Assembly: GCA_002479485.1 (NCBI GenBank)
Contig: DLNM01000046.1
Coordinates: 1 to 11,281, forward strand
DNA length: 11,281 bases
Reading direction: 5' to 3'
Origin: Firmicutes bacterium UBA7510
GTDB taxonomy: Bacteria; Bacillota; Clostridia; Tissierellales; Sedimentibacteraceae
Position 1 is the stretch's first letter. Every line of letters begins with the position of its first letter. The notes below the pieces were generated by a model, which made no database searches, was not told the DNA's origin, and saw only the letters and a list, made by a program, of their open reading frames with translations. A program made the translations under genes and the position numbers. This document shows positions 7,822 through 11,281 of this stretch, piece after piece.

Positions 7822-7840
7822 CAAAAATAATTCATTTTTG
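7822..7840. promoter_or_regulatory. Candidate upstream activator site, inverted repeat 1
   Basis: CAAAAAT (7822-7828) and ATTTTTG (7834-7840) form a perfect 7-bp inverted repeat around a 5-nt centre. It lies about 115-130 bp upstream of the -24 element, a typical distance for an activator that reaches sigma-54 polymerase by DNA looping. The arms are AT-rich, so a chance match is possible. Confidence 0.4.
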
Positions 7841-7851
7841 TATCAATAATG

Positions 7852-7880
7852 TAAAAACGATTTTTTTAAACTTGTTTTTA
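7852..7880. promoter_or_regulatory. Candidate upstream activator or autoregulatory site, inverted repeat 2
   Basis: TAAAAAC (7852-7858) and GTTTTTA (7874-7880) form a perfect 7-bp inverted repeat with a 15-nt spacer. The TGTAAA half at 7850-7855 is one arm of a TyrR-box-like pattern (TGTAAA-N6-TTTACA); the second arm is poor. It overlaps the predicted regulator -35, so occupancy could also control the regulator itself. Confidence 0.3.
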
Positions 7881-7900
7881 ATAAAATTTTATGATATCCT
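7872..7900 (+). promoter_or_regulatory. Possible sigma-70-type promoter of the activator gene
   Basis: TTGTTT (7872-7877) and TATCCT (7895-7900) are separated by 17 bases. An alternative -10 is TATGAT at 7890-7895, with poorer spacing. Initiation near 7907 would give a short leader before the GGAGG at 7918. Confidence 0.35.
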
Positions 7901-7917
7901 TTTCTTACATAAGCGAT

Positions 7918-7922
7918 GGAGG
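7918..7922 (+). promoter_or_regulatory. Ribosome binding site deciding the activator start
   Basis: GGAGG overlaps the in-frame ATG at 7916 and lies 8 nt before a TTG at 7931. The ATG has no site of its own, so the TTG is the better start. Confidence 0.65.
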
Positions 7923-7930
7923 TTCTAGTA

Positions 7931-9424
7931 TTGAAATATAATTACAGTTTTCCAGAAAGTTATAAATATTTAAATGCTTTTTTTGTTTCGGATTTAGTTG
8001 ATTTGCCAATTCACATTATTAATAATGAAGGGTTAATTATTTTTGTAAACAAAACATGGTGTGATGTTTATAAAATGCAAAAGCATGAAGCATATGGCAA
8101 ACATATTCAAGAAATAATGAGTAAACATTTAGATTATTTTCTTTCTGTAAATGAAGATTCATATGCAAATGAAAACATTTACGTGTATAGTCTTTTTGAT
8201 AAAACAACATCTCAATCCACTGCAATATTGGCATTAAATCAAAGAAAAAAAATATCTATGGTTACACATGCTCCAGATAATCGAAAGTTAATGGTTACAA
8301 GTACACCTATATTTAATGGTAAAAACGAAGTTGAATATGTATTTACTCTTGTACAAGATTTAACTAAAATCTCAGATCTAAAGGAACGTCTTGATGCTGA
8401 AATAGAGAAAAACAAAATACTTTGTGATAAAATAAAATCTTTAAAAGAAAATAACAGTTATTCTAAAATTATAGGCAATTCAAAAAAAATTAAAGAAATA
8501 AAATCCTTACTTGCTTCTGTAGCAAAAACAGATGCCTCAGTTTTAATATTAGGCGAAAGTGGAGTAGGTAAAGAAGTATTATCTAAAGAAATATATTCAA
8601 ATAGCCTTAGAAATGATAAACCATTTATTACAGTCAATTGTGCAGCTATACCAGAAAACCTATTAGAATCTGAAATGTTTGGATATGAAAAAGGTGCTTT
8701 TACTGGGGCTGTAAAAGCAAAGGAAGGTTTATTTGAACTTGCTAATGGCGGAACTATTTTACTTGATGAAATTGGTACAATGCCTCTAAGCTTACAGCCT
8801 AAGCTTCTTAGAGTTTTACAGGAAAACGAGTTTATGCGTGTTGGAGGTACAAAAAAGATACCATTAGATGTTAGAGTAATCTCTGCCACTAACGAAAACC
8901 TTCTCACACAAATAAAAACAGGTAATTTTAGACAAGATTTGTATTATAGATTAAACGTAATTCCAATAAAAATACCCCCTCTTAGAGAAAGAAAGGACGA
9001 TATAAAACTATTCTGCCTTAAATTTTTGGAGGATTTTAATATAAAATATAATAGAAATAAATTTTTTAATGATAAAGCATTGTTCTATTTAGAACAATAC
9101 GAATGGCCAGGAAATATACGAGAATTAAAAAATGCTATTGAAAGACTTGTTGTAGTTGGAGAAAAGGATGTTATATGTGCTAATCAAGTATTAACTATCA
9201 CAAATCCTAATGAGCTTATAAAATTAGAATCAAATAATAATTTTGATTTAGAAGAGGATATATCTTTAAAAGATGCTGTTCAATCACTAGAACGTAAATT
9301 AATTCAAGATGCTCTAAAAAAATATAAAACAACATATAAAGCTGCTGAAGCTCTAAAAACTACACAACCAACAATAGTTAGAAAAGCAAAGCTTCTAGGT
9401 ATTGAAAAAAACTGGGAAGTTTAA
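7931..9424 (+). CDS. Sigma-54-dependent transcriptional activator: PAS, AAA+, TyrR-type HTH
   Basis: This is a bacterial enhancer-binding protein that uses ATP hydrolysis to open sigma-54 polymerase complexes. The TTG at 7931 (497 aa) is preferred; an ATG at 7916 would give 502 aa. A PAS sensor spans about residues 25-145, with the NEGLIIFVNKTWCDVYKM core. A coiled-coil-prone linker (about 145-175) follows, then the AAA+ domain with Walker A GESGVGKE (208-215), GAFTGA (255-260, the sigma-54 contact loop), Walker B GGTILLDE (273-280), FRQDLYYRLNVIPI, and WPGNIRELKNAIERL. The last ~35 residues (KYKTTYKAAEAL then TQPTIVRKAKLLGI) form a helix-turn-helix of the TyrR type rather than classic Fis. 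No receiver or GAF domain is present, so control is probably by direct ligand or state sensing in PAS. It is divergent from the operon bearing the sigma-54 promoter, its likely target. PAS ligand unknown. Confidence 0.95.
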   Translation: MKYNYSFPESYKYLNAFFVSDLVDLPIHIINNEGLIIFVNKTWCDVYKMQKHEAYGKHIQEIMSKHLDYFLSVNEDSYANENIYVYSLFDKTTSQSTAILALNQRKKISMVTHAPDNRKLMVTSTPIFNGKNEVEYVFTLVQDLTKISDLKERLDAEIEKNKILCDKIKSLKENNSYSKIIGNSKKIKEIKSLLASVAKTDASVLILGESGVGKEVLSKEIYSNSLRNDKPFITVNCAAIPENLLESEMFGYEKGAFTGAVKAKEGLFELANGGTILLDEIGTMPLSLQPKLLRVLQENEFMRVGGTKKIPLDVRVISATNENLLTQIKTGNFRQDLYYRLNVIPIKIPPLRERKDDIKLFCLKFLEDFNIKYNRNKFFNDKALFYLEQYEWPGNIRELKNAIERLVVVGEKDVICANQVLTITNPNELIKLESNNNFDLEEDISLKDAVQSLERKLIQDALKKYKTTYKAAEALKTTQPTIVRKAKLLGIEKNWEV

Positions 9425-9430
9425 CAAATG

Positions 9431-9473
9431 AAAAGCACCAAACTGTTAGAAAAACTAGCATTTTGGTGCTTTT
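9431..9473. terminator. Bidirectional terminator between convergent genes
   Basis: AAAAGCACCAAA (9431-9442) pairs with TTTGGTGCTTTT (9462-9473). An inner stem TGTTAG/CTAGCA (one G-U pair) is separated from it by a single mismatch, and the loop is five A. The hairpin has about 18 bp. T-runs exist on both strands, so it can end the activator transcript and the transcript of the right-hand surface-protein gene. It begins 6 nt after the activator stop. Confidence 0.9.
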
Positions 9474-9525
9474 TAATTTAAAAATTTATAGTTTAATTCT
9501 TTAATCTAGTTGAAAAAAATCCCTT

Positions 9526-11281
9526 TTATGGCCAAATTTTATTTGCTTTTATTTTTAGCCATTCTTCTTTTTCATCTTCAATCTTATAGTCATGGCTATT
9601 TGTTGCTTCAAGTACCTCTTCGTAGTACCAATCATTCTTCTTAATGTCTGGCCATTGTTTTGCGTCCTTATGGATGTTTTCTTTTTCAACTATTCTGTCT
9701 AAAACAGCATTTATGAGAGTCATTGCTTCTGCTCTTGTAATGTTTTTGTTTGGACTAAAAGTTTTATCTGGGTAACCTTTAATCCAACCTTTCATTGCGG
9801 ATGAATTAATATATGAACTAGCCCAGTGTCCTTTTATATCAGTAAACAGATCCTTATTTGATTCTTCTAACTTATCAAATCTTGATGCTATAGCAGCAAA
9901 TTCAGCTCTTGTTATAGGTTTTTCTGGTCTAAAAGTTCCATCTTCGTATCCATTTATTATACCTGAATTGAATAATGTAGAAATTGCAATGTTTGACCAG
10001 CGTTTTTCCCCAATATCAGTAAAATCATTTGAATAACTTAAAGCTTTTTCTCTACTATCATCAGTAAGCAATCTGTAGAAAATAGTTGCAACCTCTTCTC
10101 TTGTTATAGTATTAAGAGGCCTTATATCCCCCTCTGGATAACCAACAATATATGCAAAATGGTCTTCTCTGTTAAGCTCTATTAAGTTGTATGGAAAGTA
10201 TTCAGTATCTGTTACCTTCTCATAATAAAGAGTTATAACATTTAAACTAGATTTACTATTAACAGTTATTTTATCAACACTTGCACTTACATATTTATAT
10301 CCTTCTATTTGCTTAACTTGATTTGAAGCTATTACAGTACTACCTAATTCTCTATAGAAAACATATGGTTTCCTTATATCAGTATCTGTATCCAAATCTT
10401 TATACATTACCTTAACTTCATAAGTTGTAGGTTCTGGTTGTGTTGTATTAGCTTTAAATACAGCTATATACTCCATATCATTTTCAACGGTAAATGTATA
10501 ATTAGGCTTATCTGATACACTAATTTCATTAACTGATGCAATTCTAGGAGTATTATCTTCGTTAATTATTAATTTCCATTCTACAAAGTAATAGCCACTA
10601 TTAGGAGTTGCAGTAATTGTTACTTGAGTACCATGATTATATATTCCATCACCTTTTGTTGTACCGCCTGCTAATGGTGTTGCATGAGTTGTTACAGTAT
10701 ATTTATTTATTACATAATACACCTTTATTACTCCACCACTAACTATACTTGAAGGTAATTGACTTGGGTCTGTATGGTCGAATTTATATCCTACATACCT
10801 ATTATCATTTGTATCTACCTTATCTACAGTTAATGTATTAGGTGCATTTATCCATACTACTTCATTATCTGTATCAGTTTCTGCTAATAAACCATCTTTA
10901 TAGTATTCTATTGTATAGCTTAGCTCTCTTGTTTGGCTTTCATCTTTTACATAGTATACCTTTATTGTTGAACCATCTGCTATACTGGAAGGTAATAGAC
11001 TTGGATCTGTATGATCGAATTTATATCCTACATACTTATCATCATTTGTATCTACCTTATCTACTACTAATGTATCAGGTGCGGTTACCCATACTATTTC
11101 TTTATCTGTATCAGTTTCTGCTAATATTCCATCTTTATAATACTGTATTGTATAGCTTAGCTCTTTTGTTTGGCTTTCATCTTTTACATAGTATACATTT
11201 ATTGTCGAGCCATTTGCTATACTGGAAGGCAATAGACTTGGATCTGTATGGTCGAATTTATATCCTACATACTTATCATCA
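9526..11281 (-). CDS. Surface protein with MucBP-like repeats and C-terminal SLH domains (N-terminus beyond window)
   Basis: The frame is open from the stop at 9526 to the right edge (585 codons including the stop). A TTG at 11232 lies inside a repeat and is not a real start, because the codons upstream of it continue the same repeat (DDKYVGYKFDHTDPSLL). Domains in order: the end of one and then two complete 79-residue MucBP-like, beta-grasp-type repeats (about 11281-10711, ELSYTIxYYKDG...VYYVKDESQT); a divergent InlB-B-like domain (about 10707-10450, with TATPNSGYYFVEW and YIAVFKAN); one more MucBP-like domain (about 10428-10204); and three SLH domains (about 10173-9679) with ITREE, ITRAE and ITRAE motifs and GYPEGDIRP, GYEDGTFRP and GYPDKTFSP loops. 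A charged tail ends in KIWP. SLH domains would bind cell-wall polymer and expose the repeats. It is likely an adhesin; its ligand is unknown. Confidence 0.93.
   Translation of the reverse strand, partial: DDKYVGYKFDHTDPSLLPSSIANGSTINVYYVKDESQTKELSYTIQYYKDGILAETDTDKEIVWVTAPDTLVVDKVDTNDDKYVGYKFDHTDPSLLPSSIADGSTIKVYYVKDESQTRELSYTIEYYKDGLLAETDTDNEVVWINAPNTLTVDKVDTNDNRYVGYKFDHTDPSQLPSSIVSGGVIKVYYVINKYTVTTHATPLAGGTTKGDGIYNHGTQVTITATPNSGYYFVEWKLIINEDNTPRIASVNEISVSDKPNYTFTVENDMEYIAVFKANTTQPEPTTYEVKVMYKDLDTDTDIRKPYVFYRELGSTVIASNQVKQIEGYKYVSASVDKITVNSKSSLNVITLYYEKVTDTEYFPYNLIELNREDHFAYIVGYPEGDIRPLNTITREEVATIFYRLLTDDSREKALSYSNDFTDIGEKRWSNIAISTLFNSGIINGYEDGTFRPEKPITRAEFAAIASRFDKLEESNKDLFTDIKGHWASSYINSSAMKGWIKGYPDKTFSPNKNITRAEAMTLINAVLDRIVEKENIHKDAKQWPDIKKNDWYYEEVLEATNSHDYKIEDEKEEWLKIKANKIWP
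10711..11281 (-). repeat. Tandem 237-bp coding repeats
   Basis: Three copies, one cut by the window edge, occur with an exact 237-bp period: the GGATCTGTATG-type block recurs near 10766, 11003 and 11240. The DNA copies are nearly identical, which is unusual for a domain array and points to recent duplication or ongoing homogenisation. The reading frame is preserved (79 codons), so copy number can change without a frameshift. Confidence 0.88.

Noticed and set aside
8037..8907. Minus-strand open frames inside the activator gene (8037-8234, 8458-8907)
   Set aside because: They are shadows of the PAS and AAA+ coding sequence. All conserved AAA+ motifs are on the plus strand.
11184..11232. TTG at 11232 as the start of the right-hand surface protein
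   Set aside because: The upstream codons are open to the window edge and continue the same 79-residue repeat, and there is no ribosome binding site. The gene simply runs off the window.
10711..11281. CRISPR array or non-coding satellite
   Set aside because: The period is 237 bp, and the repeats are in frame and encode a folded domain with no spacers.
1..11281. Insertion sequence, prophage, tRNA or rRNA
   Set aside because: No transposase, integrase, terminal inverted repeats, phage genes or tRNA-like cloverleaf were seen on reading both strands.

Overview
The window is AT-rich throughout. It carries strong AAGGAGG/GGAGG ribosome binding sites, two S-layer-homology (SLH) surface proteins and a lipoprotein-type TRAP binding protein. 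Together these point to a low-GC Gram-positive anaerobe of the Clostridia. A Sedimentibacter/Tissierella-like organism would fit, but the genus is a guess.

Layout, left to right: (1) minus strand, from the window edge to 2072: a secreted protein with three N-terminal SLH domains, a ladder of FIVAR-like repeats and an inserted beta-rich domain; its C-terminus lies outside the window. (2) 2073-2561: a gene-free stretch holding the leader of that gene and the terminator of the next operon. (3) minus strand, 7643 down to 2562: a six-gene operon read in the order DUF6282-type metal-dependent hydrolase, TRAP solute-binding lipoprotein (DctP), TRAP small permease (DctQ), TRAP large permease (DctM), cupin, HpcH/HpaI-type aldolase. 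(4) 7644-7930: a divergent control region with a clear sigma-54 (-24/-12) promoter facing the operon. (5) plus strand, about 7931-9424: a PAS / AAA+ / TyrR-type HTH sigma-54 activator. (6) 9431-9473: a strong hairpin terminator between convergent genes. (7) minus strand, 9526 to beyond the right edge: a second surface protein with near-identical 79-residue MucBP-like repeats, an InlB-B-like domain, another MucBP-like domain and three C-terminal SLH domains; its N-terminus lies outside the window.

How it works together (inference): the PAS domain of the activator would sense a small molecule or cellular state. The activator would then bind upstream of the sigma-54 promoter and switch on the operon. 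The TRAP system would import an organic acid. The DUF6282 hydrolase, the cupin and the aldolase would convert it, with the aldolase probably releasing pyruvate or a related oxo-acid plus an aldehyde. The substrate cannot be read from the sequence. This combination of an uncharacterised hydrolase family, TRAP uptake, cupin and class II aldolase under a dedicated sigma-54 activator is the most interesting part of the window. Two gene starts (the DctP lipoprotein and the activator) are moved downstream of the longest reading frame, because the ribosome binding site overlaps the first ATG. Both surface-protein genes run off the window.
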